The notes under the pieces were generated by a model that saw only the letters and a list, made by a program, of their open reading frames with translations, made no database searches and had not been told where the DNA came from. A program made the position numbers and the translations under genes. Of a stretch of DNA of 64,000 nucleotides, positions 51,938 through 60,948 are shown piece by piece; positions within the stretch are counted from its first letter, which is position 1, and every line of letters starts with the position of its first letter. This stretch comes from Lysobacter sp. FW306-1B-D06B (GTDB lineage Bacteria; Pseudomonadota; Gammaproteobacteria; Xanthomonadales; Xanthomonadaceae). The stretch lies in assembly GCF_038446665.1 (NCBI RefSeq), contig NZ_CP151802.1, positions 2,728,001 to 2,792,000 of the forward strand, in the 5' to 3' direction.

Positions 51938-54133
51938 ATGAACTGGGTCGCCCTGACATGGCCGATGCTCGCGGCCGCGAGTCTGGTGCTGGGACTCGTG
52001 CACGGGCTGGTATGGCTGACCCAGAAGCGTCTGGGCGTGCATCTGGCCTTCGCCATCGCCGCTGTGGCGGTCGCCGCGCTGATCCTGCTCGAAATGGCGG
52101 CGCTGTACGCCACCTCGCCCCAGCGCATGGGCGAACTCATCCGATGGATGCACCTGCCGGTGGCCGTGATGGTCGTGGCGATGGTGTACGTGGTGCATGT
52201 GTCGTTCGGGCTGGGCTCGCGCTGGCTGGCGCTGGGCGCGGTGTCGCTGCGCGTCGCCGCGCTGGCCGTCAACTTCGCCAGCCCGGTCAACCTCAACTTC
52301 CGCTCCATCACCGCCGTGGCGCGCACCGAGTGGTGGCAGGCGTCCGTGCACTATCCGATCGGTGAGCTCAACCCGTGGGTGCTGCTGAGCCAGGCGAGCA
52401 ACGCGTTGCTCCTGGTCTATCTGCTCCAGACGATCTTCCGCGGCATCCGGGCCGCCGAGGAGACCCGCAGCTCGGTGCTGGTGATCTGCGGCGGCTGGTT
52501 GCTGCTGATCGTGGTGATGATGACGTCGGCCCTGCTGATGGCGCTGGGCGTGCCGCGCATTCCGCTGACCGCCACGCCGAGCTTCGTCATCGTCGTGCTG
52601 GCGATGAGCTGGCAGCTCGGGCGTGATCTGTTCAAGTCCGAGCGCCTCACCCATCTGCTGCAGGAGAGCGAAGTCCGCCGTCAGCGCGTGCAGAAGGACC
52701 TGGAACTGGCGGCGTCCGCGCCCGGGCTTGGGCTGTGGTCGTGGGACGTGGCGGTCGACGGCTACGTGGAGAACGCAAGCAATCGCGAGATTCTCGGCGG
52801 TGCGCCGGGCGATCTCGACGTACGCAGGGCGCTGTTCGGCCGCACCGGCTCGCCGGGGCGCGAGGCATTGGAGCGCCGCTTCGCCGAGGCGATGCGCCGG
52901 CCTTCCTGGGAGCTGGAGTATCCCATCGTGCGCGACGACGGCGAACGGCGCTGGGTCAGCCTAACCGGCAGTGTCGAAGCCACCGCGGACGGCCAGCCGA
53001 CGCTGGTGCGCGGCGTCACCCGCGACGTGACGCGGCTGAAGAACGAGCAGGAAGTGCTGCGCATCCTGCTGGAAGCCGCACCGAGCGCGCTGCTGCTCGC
53101 CGATGCGCAGGGCATCATTCGCTACGCCAACCTGCAGGCGTCGCGCGTGTTCGGCTATGAAGACGCGAACATGGTGGGCATGCATGTCGATGCGCTGTTG
53201 CCAACGTGCCCGGACCTGCGCAAGTGCGAGCACCATCGACATGACGCGGTGCATCCGATTGCACGCGAAATGGGGCATGAGATCGACCCGGTGGGCGTGC
53301 GCCGCGATGGCACGGAGTTTCCCATCGAGGTCGGATTGAGCCCGCTCACGTTGGCGAACCAGCCGCACGTCGTGGCCTCGGTGACGGATCTGACCGAACG
53401 CCGCGAACTGGAAATGGAGATGGCGATGGAGCGTGAAGGCATCGCGCATCTCTCGCGTGTGACCATGCTGGGTGAGTTGTCGGGCTCGCTCGCGCACGAG
53501 CTGAACCAGCCGCTGGCCGCGATCCTCAGCAATGCTCAGGCCGCCCAGCGCATCCTGCGCCGCGATCCGTCCGACATCGGCGAAGTGCAGGCCATCCTCG
53601 GCGACATCGTCGACAACGACCGTCGCGCCGGCCAGGTTATCAACCGATTGCGCGGGCTGCTGAAGAAGGAGCACCGCGAGCAGTACCCGTTGCTGATGAA
53701 TGAAGTGGTGCTGGAGTCGATCCGCCTGATGCGCAACGACCTGCTCAACCGTCGCGTGGCGTGGCGCATGGATCTCACGCCGGGCATCCCGCGCGTGGTG
53801 GGCGACCGCATTCAGCTGCAACAGGTGCTGCTGAACCTGATCTTCAACGCCTGCGACGCACTTCCCGAAGAGAATTGCGAGCGCATCGTCACCGTGCGCA
53901 CCGTGCGATCGGAACTGGGGGTGTGCACCGAAGTGGTGGACAGCGGGCAGGGCATTCCGGAAGCGATGCTGGAGACGATCTTTCGCCCGTTCGAATCCAC
54001 CAAGCCCAACGGAATGGGCATGGGGCTGGCCGTCTGCCGTACCATCGTGCGGGCCCACGGCGGGCACATCTGGGCGGAGAACCGGGAAGCCGGCGGCACG
54101 CGGGTCTGTTTCGATCTGCCAGGCGTGGAGTAG
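51938..54133 (+). CDS. Membrane sensor histidine kinase with PAS domains
   Basis: The 731-residue kinase has about seven N-terminal membrane helices (residues 1-235). Two PAS domains follow (about 250-360, with GLGLWSWDVAVDGYV; about 375-490, with LLEAAPSALLLADAQGIIRYANLQASRVFGY). The phospho-acceptor helix is LGELSGSLAHELNQPLAAILSNAQAAQRIL, the FixL/DctB-like subtype, and the ATPase has LNLIFNACDAL, VVDSGQGIPE and GMGMGLAV. The start with AAGGA before ATG 51938 is preferred; 51932 is near-equal. The FixJ-type partner follows after 5 bp. The signal is unknown. Confidence 0.92.
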   Translation: MNWVALTWPMLAAASLVLGLVHGLVWLTQKRLGVHLAFAIAAVAVAALILLEMAALYATSPQRMGELIRWMHLPVAVMVVAMVYVVHVSFGLGSRWLALGAVSLRVAALAVNFASPVNLNFRSITAVARTEWWQASVHYPIGELNPWVLLSQASNALLLVYLLQTIFRGIRAAEETRSSVLVICGGWLLLIVVMMTSALLMALGVPRIPLTATPSFVIVVLAMSWQLGRDLFKSERLTHLLQESEVRRQRVQKDLELAASAPGLGLWSWDVAVDGYVENASNREILGGAPGDLDVRRALFGRTGSPGREALERRFAEAMRRPSWELEYPIVRDDGERRWVSLTGSVEATADGQPTLVRGVTRDVTRLKNEQEVLRILLEAAPSALLLADAQGIIRYANLQASRVFGYEDANMVGMHVDALLPTCPDLRKCEHHRHDAVHPIAREMGHEIDPVGVRRDGTEFPIEVGLSPLTLANQPHVVASVTDLTERRELEMEMAMEREGIAHLSRVTMLGELSGSLAHELNQPLAAILSNAQAAQRILRRDPSDIGEVQAILGDIVDNDRRAGQVINRLRGLLKKEHREQYPLLMNEVVLESIRLMRNDLLNRRVAWRMDLTPGIPRVVGDRIQLQQVLLNLIFNACDALPEENCERIVTVRTVRSELGVCTEVVDSGQGIPEAMLETIFRPFESTKPNGMGMGLAVCRTIVRAHGGHIWAENREAGGTRVCFDLPGVE

Positions 54134-54138
54134 CGGCC

Positions 54139-54762
54139 ATGTCCACCACCACCGCACTTGTTCATCTGGTCGACGACGACGCTGGCGTCCTCAAGGCATT
54201 GGCGCGACTGCTGGCAACCGAAGGGCTGGAGGTGTCGCTCAGTCAGTCCACGCGCGAATTCCTGGCCCGTTACGATCCCGAAGTGCCCGGCTGCATCGTG
54301 CTCGACCTGGCGATGCCGGAAATGGGCGGGCTGGAGTTGCAGGCCTTGCTGGAGGGGCAGGGCGTGACCCATCCGGTGATCTTCCTCACCGGTTGCGGCG
54401 ACATTCCCTCTACCGTGCGTGCGATGAAGGCCGGTGCGCTGGACTTCCTGACCAAGCCGGTGGAAGTGGACGCATTGCTCGACGCGGTGCGACGCGGCAT
54501 CGACCTCGACCTGGAAGCACGACGCGTGCGCGATGAGAGATGCGAGGTCAGCGCGCTGATCATGACCCTGACCCCGCGTGAGCGCGAAGTGTTGCGGTAC
54601 GTCCTGTCGGGCCGGCTCAACAAGCAGATCGCGTCCGAGCTTGGCATCGTGGAGAAGACGATCAAGGTGCATCGCGCTCGTGTGATGCAGAAGCTCGGCG
54701 TGCGCTCGGTGGCCGAACTGGTCCGGCTGGCCGAGCGCGCGAAGATTGCGCCGTGTGAATGA
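54139..54762 (+). CDS. FixJ-type response regulator
   Basis: The 207-residue protein has a receiver (VHLVDDDAGVLKALARLL; Asp in GCIVLDLAMPEMGG; Lys in DFLTKPVEVDALL) and a LuxR helix-turn-helix (LTPREREVLRYVLSGRLNKQIASELGIVEKTIKVHRARVMQKLGV). This is the FixJ/TodT arrangement, encoded 5 bp after its presumed kinase. Target sites are unknown; the repeated 20-bp element 2.4 kb upstream is one candidate. Transcription probably ends at the hairpin immediately downstream. Confidence 0.93.
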   Translation: MSTTTALVHLVDDDAGVLKALARLLATEGLEVSLSQSTREFLARYDPEVPGCIVLDLAMPEMGGLELQALLEGQGVTHPVIFLTGCGDIPSTVRAMKAGALDFLTKPVEVDALLDAVRRGIDLDLEARRVRDERCEVSALIMTLTPREREVLRYVLSGRLNKQIASELGIVEKTIKVHRARVMQKLGVRSVAELVRLAERAKIAPCE

Positions 54763-54764
54763 CG

Positions 54765-54788
54765 CCTCCCCCTGCGTGCAAGGGGAGG
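54765..54788. terminator. Hairpin between convergent genes (CCTCCCC/GGGGAGG)
   Basis: CCTCCCCCT and AAGGGGAGG pair with one bulge around a GCGTGC loop, 2 bp after the regulator stop and 10 bp before the end of the convergent hydrolase. Same hairpin family as 11026 and 62480. Confidence 0.65.
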
Positions 54789-54798
54789 GAGCGCAAGC

Positions 54799-55587
54799 TC
54801 ACCGCTTTCCCTGGCCCGCCGCCTTCAGGATCAGATCGGCGATCTCCTTCGGATGCGACACGAGCGAAAGATGGCCCGCATCCACTTCGATCGTGGTTGC
54901 CTTCATGCGCTTTGCGAGAAAGCGCTCAAGATCCGGATTGATCGTTCCGTCCTGGCGCGACACGGCGTAGAACGCGGGCTTGTCGCGCCATGCGGCCTGC
55001 GTGGTGCGTTCGCCGAACAGCGTCGCGGCGGTGGCGCCCTGCACGGCATAGAGCACATTGGCCTTCTGCGGTGCGACACCATTGGCGAAGTAGGACAGGA
55101 ACGCGTCCTTCGACAGCGTGGTATAGCCGTCGTGTGTCTGGATGCCCGCGCGCACCGGGCCGGTGGGGAACTTGCCGGAGAGCGCGACGAAATCCTCGCC
55201 CGCATCCGGCGCACGCGCGGCGACATACACCACGGCGGTGACCTTGGGATCGTTGCCGACCTCGCTGATCACGGTGCCGCCCCATGAATGCGCGACCAGC
55301 ACCGTCGGGCCGTCCTGTTGCGCGAGCGCACGCCGCGTCGCGTCGACCGAATCCTTCAGCGAACTCAACGGGTTCTGCACCGCGGTCACGTTCAAGCCGG
55401 CCGCCTGCAAACGTGGAATGACCTCGGCCCAGCTCGAGCCGTCGGCCCAGGCGCCGTGGACGAGGACGACGTTGCGGGCCGGTGTGACGGGCGCTTGCTG
55501 CGCGACCGCCGGGAAGAGTGCGAACGACGCCGCCAGCGCGATCAACGCTGCGAACGTCCAACGTCGGGTGGAGTTCAACGTGTTCAT
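54799..55587 (-). CDS. Exported alpha/beta hydrolase
   Basis: The 262-residue protein has a signal peptide (WTFAALIALAASFALFPAVAQ), so it acts in the periplasm or outside. Catalytic landmarks are the oxyanion-hole segment LVHGAWADGSSWAEV, the nucleophile elbow AHSWGGTV (about residue 110) and the C-terminal DAGHLSLVSHP histidine. This is the EstC-like branch of small esterases often described as alpha/beta fold hydrolases of unknown substrate. It lies 68 bp after the second hydrolase gene on the same strand. Confidence 0.87.
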   Translation of the reverse strand: MNTLNSTRRWTFAALIALAASFALFPAVAQQAPVTPARNVVLVHGAWADGSSWAEVIPRLQAAGLNVTAVQNPLSSLKDSVDATRRALAQQDGPTVLVAHSWGGTVISEVGNDPKVTAVVYVAARAPDAGEDFVALSGKFPTGPVRAGIQTHDGYTTLSKDAFLSYFANGVAPQKANVLYAVQGATAATLFGERTTQAAWRDKPAFYAVSRQDGTINPDLERFLAKRMKATTIEVDAGHLSLVSHPKEIADLILKAAGQGKR

Positions 55588-55655
55588 GGTCTTGCCTCGA
55601 TGGAGGGCGCCACCGGTGCATCCTTGCACCGGACGACGCGGGGGATCGCGTGTGT

Positions 55656-56486
55656 TCAGCTGCGGATGAAGGCGAGCAGGTCGGCGTTGATGACGTCCGC
55701 GTGCGTGGTGCACATGCCGTGCGGATAGCCCGGGTATAGCTTCAGCGTGGCGTTCTTGAGCAGCTTGGCCGACAGCGGGCCGGCATCGTCCACCGGAACC
55801 ACCTGGTCGTCATCGCCGTGCAGCACCAGCGTGGGCACGTCGATCGCCTTCAGGTCCTGCGTGAAGTCGGTTTCCGAGAACGCCTTGATGCCCTCGTAGT
55901 GCGCCTTCGCGCTGCCGATCATGCCCTGGCGCCACCAGTTGTCGATCACGCCTTCGATCGCCTTCACGCCCGGTCGATTGAAGCCGTAGAACGGGCCGGA
56001 GGCGAAGTCGCGGAAGAACTGCGAGCGGTTGGCCGCAAGCCCCGCGCGCAGGCTGTCGAAGAGGTCGATCGGCAAGCCGCCGGGATTGGCGGGCGTCTTG
56101 AGCATCAGCGGCGGAACGGCACTGATCAACACCGCCTTGGCGACGCGTCCCTTCGGCGCACGCGCGACGTAGCGCGCGACTTCGCCGCCGCCGGTGGAAT
56201 GGCCGATGTGCACGGCACCGCGAAGGTCCAGTGCTTCGAACACGGCCGCCGCATCGGCCACGTAGGTGTCCATGTCGTGACCTTCGCTGACCTGACTGGA
56301 GCGGCCATGGCCGCGACGGTCGTGCGCGATGACGCGGTAGCCCTGGGCGAGGAAGAACAGCATCTGCGTGTCCCAGTCGTCGCTCGACAGCGGCCAGCCG
56401 TGGTGGAAGACGATGGGCTGGGCCGTCTTCGGGCCCCAATCCTTGTAGAAGATCTCGACGCCGTCTTTGGTGGTGATGGTGCTCAT
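55656..56486 (-). CDS. Alpha/beta hydrolase of the non-heme haloperoxidase type
   Basis: The 276-residue cytoplasmic protein fits the cofactor-free chloroperoxidase/esterase branch. It has [10 protein letters not shown] near the start, the oxyanion motif [22 protein letters not shown], the nucleophile in [16 protein letters not shown] (about residue 98), the acid in [10 protein letters not shown] and the His in YPGYPHGM. Perhydrolase activity is known in the family; the natural substrate is not. Several CGTATGA repeats lie in the 100 bp upstream. The exported hydrolase follows downstream. Confidence 0.9.
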   Translation of the reverse strand: MSTITTKDGVEIFYKDWGPKTAQPIVFHHGWPLSSDDWDTQMLFFLAQGYRVIAHDRRGHGRSSQVSEGHDMDTYVADAAAVFEALDLRGAVHIGHSTGGGEVARYVARAPKGRVAKAVLISAVPPLMLKTPANPGGLPIDLFDSLRAGLAANRSQFFRDFASGPFYGFNRPGVKAIEGVIDNWWRQGMIGSAKAHYEGIKAFSETDFTQDLKAIDVPTLVLHGDDDQVVPVDDAGPLSAKLLKNATLKLYPGYPHGMCTTHADVINADLLAFIRS

Positions 56487-56590
56487 TGCCTGGTTCTCCG
56501 TGGGGTGGGGTGGTGCAGGAGAAACACTAGGCCGATGGAGGCGGGCGGAACATCGTACGTGCGGTTCGATGCCTCATACGATGGTGTGGG

Positions 56591-56968
56591 TCATACGCGC
56601 GGCGCGGCGAGCGCGCGTGCGAGGCAGCGGGCGATCATCGCGCCGTCCACCGGTTTGACGAGGTAGGCGCACGCACCGCTCGCCATCGCACGTTCACGCG
56701 AGGACTCGTTGGGGAAGGCCGTCATGAAGATCACGGGAAAGCGCCGACCGGCGGCGAGCAGGGCATCGCGCAGCTGCTCGCCCGTCATGCCGGGCATCTG
56801 TATGTCGGTGACCAGGCAGTCGGGATCGCCGGCTTCGGTGTCGCGCAGGAATGCCTGCGCCGAGGGATACGCGCGCACCTGGTACCCCAGCGACCGCGCC
56901 AGGCTCGACAGGGATACTCGGACGCCATCGTCGTCGTCGACGATCACGATGGTGGGGACGCGGGTCAT
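56591..56968 (-). CDS. Single-domain response regulator
   Basis: The 125-residue protein is a lone receiver: IVIVDDDDGVRVSLSSLARSLGYQVRAYPSA, phospho-acceptor in CLVTDIQMPGMTG, Thr in FMTAFPNES and Lys in YLVKPVDGA. It lies downstream of the FixJ-type regulator and kinase at 57080-59664 on the same strand, 111 bp away. This parallels the lone receiver beside the kinase at 51938. It could be a phosphate sink or a CheY-like output. Confidence 0.9.
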   Translation of the reverse strand: MTRVPTIVIVDDDDGVRVSLSSLARSLGYQVRAYPSAQAFLRDTEAGDPDCLVTDIQMPGMTGEQLRDALLAAGRRFPVIFMTAFPNESSRERAMASGACAYLVKPVDGAMIARCLARALAAPRV

Positions 56969-57079
56969 CGGAAGTCCTTCGGTCCGAGAAGCGCGCACAT
57001 GCGTGCTCGACGGCCAGCCTCCTTTATGCCTCCCCGCGGGCGGCGCGGGAATCATACGGAGGTTTGCATCCGCGCCCGG

Positions 57080-57718
57080 TCAGCGCTGGCAGATCCCCAG
57101 CGCCTCGGCATTGCGCACCAGGTCGGCCAGCGTGCGCACGCCCATCTTGCGCATTACGTTGCCGCGGTGGATCTTCACCGTGATCTCGCTCAGCCCGAGC
57201 AGACCGGCGACCTGCTTGTTCATCAGTCCCGTGGCGACGTGCGCCATGATCTCGCGCTCGCGCGGCGTCAGCGTTTCGTAACGCGCGCGCACGCCGTCCA
57301 GCGCCGCGCTGTGTGCCCGTCGTCGCGCATCGCGGTCGATCGCCGCGGCCACGGCGTCGAGCATGTCCTGATCGCGGAAGGGCTTGGGCAGGAAGTCCAC
57401 CGCGCCGGCCTTCATCGCGCGCACCGACATGGGAATATCGCCGTGCCCGGTCATGAAGACGATGGGCAGGGCGATGCCGTGCCGCGCGAGTTCGTCCTGC
57501 ACGTCCAGCCCGCTGATGCCGGGCAGGCGCACGTCGAGGATGATGCAGCCCGGGCCGTCCGGCAGCGTGCTCTGCAGCAGCTCCGCCGGCGAGGCGAACA
57601 GCAGCGTGCGATAGCCGATCGACCGGAACAGGCTGTCCAGCGACTCGCGCACCGCGGTCTCGTCGTCGACGACGACAACCAGCGGCACGGCGGGCGGCGG
57701 CGGAGTTTGCTTGGTCAT
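57080..57718 (-). CDS. FixJ-type response regulator
   Basis: The 212-residue protein has a receiver (VVVVDDETAVRESLDSLFRSIGYRTLLFASPAELL; Asp in GCIILDVRLPGISG; Thr in FMTGHGDIPMSVRAMKAGAVDFLPKPF). A LuxR DNA-binding domain follows (LTPREREIMAHVATGLMNKQVAGLLGLSEITVKIHRGNVMRKMGV). Its ATG overlaps the TGA of the kinase gene (ATGA), so kinase and regulator are a coupled pair. It is paralogous to the regulator at 54139. Confidence 0.94.
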   Translation of the reverse strand: MTKQTPPPPAVPLVVVVDDETAVRESLDSLFRSIGYRTLLFASPAELLQSTLPDGPGCIILDVRLPGISGLDVQDELARHGIALPIVFMTGHGDIPMSVRAMKAGAVDFLPKPFRDQDMLDAVAAAIDRDARRRAHSAALDGVRARYETLTPREREIMAHVATGLMNKQVAGLLGLSEITVKIHRGNVMRKMGVRTLADLVRNAEALGICQR

Positions 57719-59664
57719 GTCGTTGCATCCGGCCGTGCCGTCGGCAGCAGCAGCGTGAACGCGGCGCCGTGGCCGGGTTCGCTTTCCACATGGAGGCGGC
57801 CGCCGTGAGCTTCGGCGATGGTTCGGCTGATCGCAAGCCCCATGCCCATGCCCTGCGGCCGCGTCGTGAAGAACGGATCGAACAGGCGTGCGAGATGTTC
57901 CGCCGCGATGCCGGGCCCGGTGTCGTGCACGCGGATGGCGACCTGACCATCCGACGCAGGCGCGGCCGTGAGCGTGACCATTCGCGGTGCCGGCTGCGAT
58001 GCCATGGCCTGTCCCGCGTTCACCATCAGGTTCACCAGGACCTGCTGCAACTGGACGCGATCGCCGTCGACGGCGGGCAGGTGCGCAGCGATGTCCACGC
58101 GCAGCTTCACCCGCTCGCGGGCGAGTTCGTGCTGCACCAGGCGCGCGGCCTCCTCGACAACGGAGGCGACCTCCATGCGCTGCCGCTGCACGGGGACTTT
58201 CGCCAGGAACGCGCGGATGCGATGGACGATCTCCGCCGCGCGGCGACCTTCGGAAATGATGCGTGCGATCGCGCTTTCGACTTCGGGAAGATCCGGTATT
58301 TCCCGCCGCAGCCAGCGCATGCCGGCCTCGCCGTTGGTCACCACCGCCATCAGCGGCTGATTGACTTCGTGCGCGATGGAAGCCGTCAGCTCGCCCAGGG
58401 TTGATACACGCGCGGCGTGGGCCAGTTCGGTCTGCGCGGTGAACAGGGCGTCCTGCGCCTGCCGCCGTTCCGTGTTGTCGATGACGAAGACCAGCACATT
58501 CGCGTCGCCGTCTTCGGGCGAAGGGAAGGTGATCGCGAAGAGCACCGGCACGCGGCGCCCGTCCGCACCGATGATCTCGGATTCGCCTTCGTGGAAGGCA
58601 TCGCCGCGCGCGAAGGCGGCCAGTGCTTCGCCAAAGGTGCGGTCGCTTTCGCCCAGCAGATCATCGACGGAAGCCGGGTAGGCCGTGCCCACGGCGCCGA
58701 GCATCGCGGCGAATGCGGGATTGACGTCCCGGATGCGCGCGAGGCGGCGCGCCTGGCGGATGAACTGCGGGTGCGCCGCCGCATGCGCTTCGATCGCGGC
58801 GGCGTCCTGTAGATCCAGCGCGTCCAGTTCCGCACGCACCGCGCTCCAGTCCTGTTCCACCACGCCGATGCGGCTGGCGTCGAACATGCGGCGATAGCGC
58901 CGCTCGCTGCGCACGAGCGCGGCGTACGCGGCCTTGCGTTCGGTGACGTCGGTGTGGGTTTCCATCACCGCGACAGGGCGGCCCGCGCGGTCGCGCTGCA
59001 ACACCCAGCGGCTGTCGAGCACGAGCGTGCTGCCCGAACGCGTCGTCTGCTCCAGGGTGCCTTCCCAGCGACCGGTGCCCAGAAGTTCGCTCTCCACCGC
59101 TTCGCGCGGACCCGGATAGCGCGTCTTCAACAGTTCGTCGGCGCGACGGCCCACCGCATCCTCCGGAGGCCAGCCGTACACCTCCTGCGCGGTGCGGTTC
59201 CAGGACGTGATGCGGCCGGAGACATCGCGCACGAAGATCATGTCGTGCGAAAGGTCCAGCAGCATGGCTTGGTCCGACAGCGTGCGCATCGCGCTCTGGT
59301 TCTGCAGTGCGAGCACGGCGGCGATGCCGATCGCGGCCAGGCTGACGAACGCGCGCACGGTCTGTGCGCCGAACGGGGCGGTGCCGTGCATGTCCACGTA
59401 GGCCACCAGCGTGAGTGCCGCGGCGCCGACCGCCGCGATCACGATGTCGCCGCGCCGGTACGTTCGTGCGACCAGCAGCACCGCCACGACATAGAGCACC
59501 GCGACGGCGCCTTCGAGCGTGGTGAACGTATCCAGGGCGAAGATCGCCAGCATCAGCACCGCCGCGGACAGGCGCAGCACCAGACGCAGCCTGCGTTCGG
59601 CCGGAACCGGATGGCCGGCGCGCGAGAGCGCGGAAGGGCGGTGGGGGCGCAGGGTCGAGGACAT
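57715..59664 (-). CDS. Membrane PAS-sensor histidine kinase
   Basis: The 649-residue kinase has four N-terminal membrane helices (about residues 25-120), a PAS domain (LLDLSHDMIFVRDVSGRITSWNRTAQEVYGW) and a second, divergent PAS with a PAC segment (GESEIIGADGRRVPVLFAITF). The acceptor helix is LGELTASIAHEVNQPLMAVVTNGEAGMRWL, and the ATPase has VNLMVNAGQAM, VHDTGPGI and GMGMGLAISRTI. It is translationally coupled to the FixJ-type regulator. The start is an ATG at 59664; the frame upstream of it is non-coding in character. The signal is unknown. Confidence 0.92.
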   Translation of the reverse strand: MSSTLRPHRPSALSRAGHPVPAERRLRLVLRLSAAVLMLAIFALDTFTTLEGAVAVLYVVAVLLVARTYRRGDIVIAAVGAAALTLVAYVDMHGTAPFGAQTVRAFVSLAAIGIAAVLALQNQSAMRTLSDQAMLLDLSHDMIFVRDVSGRITSWNRTAQEVYGWPPEDAVGRRADELLKTRYPGPREAVESELLGTGRWEGTLEQTTRSGSTLVLDSRWVLQRDRAGRPVAVMETHTDVTERKAAYAALVRSERRYRRMFDASRIGVVEQDWSAVRAELDALDLQDAAAIEAHAAAHPQFIRQARRLARIRDVNPAFAAMLGAVGTAYPASVDDLLGESDRTFGEALAAFARGDAFHEGESEIIGADGRRVPVLFAITFPSPEDGDANVLVFVIDNTERRQAQDALFTAQTELAHAARVSTLGELTASIAHEVNQPLMAVVTNGEAGMRWLRREIPDLPEVESAIARIISEGRRAAEIVHRIRAFLAKVPVQRQRMEVASVVEEAARLVQHELARERVKLRVDIAAHLPAVDGDRVQLQQVLVNLMVNAGQAMASQPAPRMVTLTAAPASDGQVAIRVHDTGPGIAAEHLARLFDPFFTTRPQGMGMGLAISRTIAEAHGGRLHVESEPGHGAAFTLLLPTARPDATT

Positions 59665-59906
59665 CAAGGGGCTTCCGCGAGCAGGCCCGGCTGCGCCGGG
59701 CGGCGGCGGCCATGCGCTGCCGTGGCCGAACACTAGCACCCGGCGACACCGCGCAGCCACCGGCGCGCGCGCAGGTAAACCAAGGTATGAGAGGACGAAA
59801 CGATCATCCAATACAGGCGCCGCGACGCGGTGGATAGTCTGGCCATCGCCGGGAATCACCCGGCCATCCCGCTCCCCCACGCGGATGCAGCCCAAGGAGA
59901 CCGTCC

Positions 59907-60422
59907 ATGAATCTGCCCCTCCAGTCCCGCCAGGACGCGCCGTTGCGCACGCGCACCGACATCGGTGCGGCGGCCTCGCGCGACATCGCCGCCGCGCTTA
60001 CCGGCCTGCTCGCGGACACGTTCGCGCTGTACCTGAAGACGAAGAATTTCCACTGGCACATGTCGGGCCCGCATTTCCGCGATTACCACCTGCTGCTGGA
60101 CGAGCAGTCCGACCAGATCTTCGCCATGACCGATCCGATCGCCGAACGCGCGCGCAAGGTCGGCGGGAGCACGCTGCGCTCGATCGGCCACGTGCAGCGC
60201 CTGCAGCGCCTGCTCGACAACGACGCCGACTACGTCACGCCGCAGGACATGCTGGCCGAACTGGCCGACGACAACCGGCGCCTGGCCGGCTTCCTGCGCG
60301 CGGCGCACGGCGTGTGCGATCGCTACAACGACGTCGCCTCGACCAGCCTGATCGAAACCTGGATCGACGAGACGGAGCGTCGCAGCTGGTTCCTGTTCGA
60401 AAGCACGCGCGCGTCGCGCTGA
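59907..60422 (+). CDS. dps: Dps-family DNA-binding ferritin-like protein
   Basis: Dps forms a 12-subunit shell that binds DNA and oxidises Fe2+ with hydrogen peroxide, protecting the chromosome in starvation and oxidative stress. The 171-residue product carries the inter-subunit ferroxidase segment KTKNFHWHMSGPHFRDYHLLLDEQSDQIF and the helical remainder DPIAERARKVGGSTLRSI of the family. An AAGGAG site precedes the ATG. Downstream are a peroxiredoxin (22 bp) and a DsbA-like oxidoreductase (overlapping), forming an oxidative-stress operon. Confidence 0.95.
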   Translation: MNLPLQSRQDAPLRTRTDIGAAASRDIAAALTGLLADTFALYLKTKNFHWHMSGPHFRDYHLLLDEQSDQIFAMTDPIAERARKVGGSTLRSIGHVQRLQRLLDNDADYVTPQDMLAELADDNRRLAGFLRAAHGVCDRYNDVASTSLIETWIDETERRSWFLFESTRASR

Positions 60423-60444
60423 GCTCCCCCGCGAGGAGATCCAC

Positions 60445-60948
60445 ATGCAATCCACCTCTGCTTCCACGGCATTGCCAGCCGGCACGCCCGCGACGCCGTT
60501 CACGCTGTCTTCGACGCCGGACCAGAAGGTCTCGCTGGAGGAATTGCGTGGCAGCCCGGTGATCCTGGCGTTCTATCCCGCGGACTGGAGTCCGGTCTGC
60601 GGCGATCAGATGGCGCTGTACAACGAGATTCTGCCGGAGTTCCGGCGCTACGGTGCGCAGCTGCTGGGCATCTCGGTGGATGGCGTGTGGTGCCACGCGG
60701 CGTTCGCGCAGGAGCGCAAGTTGCACTTTCCGCTGCTGGCCGATTTCGAGCCAAAGGGTGCGGTCGCACGCAGTTACGGTGTGTATCGCGAAGCCGACGG
60801 CACGTCGGAGCGGGCGCTGTTCGTGATCGACGCGCAAGGCGTGGTGCGCTGGAGTCATGTCTCCGCGCTGGGCATCAATCCGGGCGCGGACGGCATTCTC
60901 GACGCGCTCGACAAGCTCGCCGGCAAGGGCGGGGAGGCAGTGCAATGA
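60445..60948 (+). CDS. Peroxiredoxin (AhpC/TSA family)
   Basis: The 167-residue thiol peroxidase has the active-site loop FYPADWSPVCGDQM, with the peroxidatic cysteine near residue 52. A second cysteine in SVDGVWCHAAFAQ could resolve the sulfenic acid. The usual Thr of the PxxxTxxC motif is replaced by Ser. It detoxifies hydrogen or organic peroxides using a thiol donor. An AGGAG site precedes the ATG, and the gene overlaps the DsbA-like gene downstream (ATGA), a likely electron partner. Confidence 0.92.
   Translation: MQSTSASTALPAGTPATPFTLSSTPDQKVSLEELRGSPVILAFYPADWSPVCGDQMALYNEILPEFRRYGAQLLGISVDGVWCHAAFAQERKLHFPLLADFEPKGAVARSYGVYREADGTSERALFVIDAQGVVRWSHVSALGINPGADGILDALDKLAGKGGEAVQ

Noticed and set aside
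53090..53350. Oxygen-binding heme PAS domain (FixL-like) in the kinase at 51938
   Set aside because: A short RHD resemblance to the FixL heme helix is seen, but the rest of the heme-pocket pattern is absent; an ordinary PAS domain is more likely.
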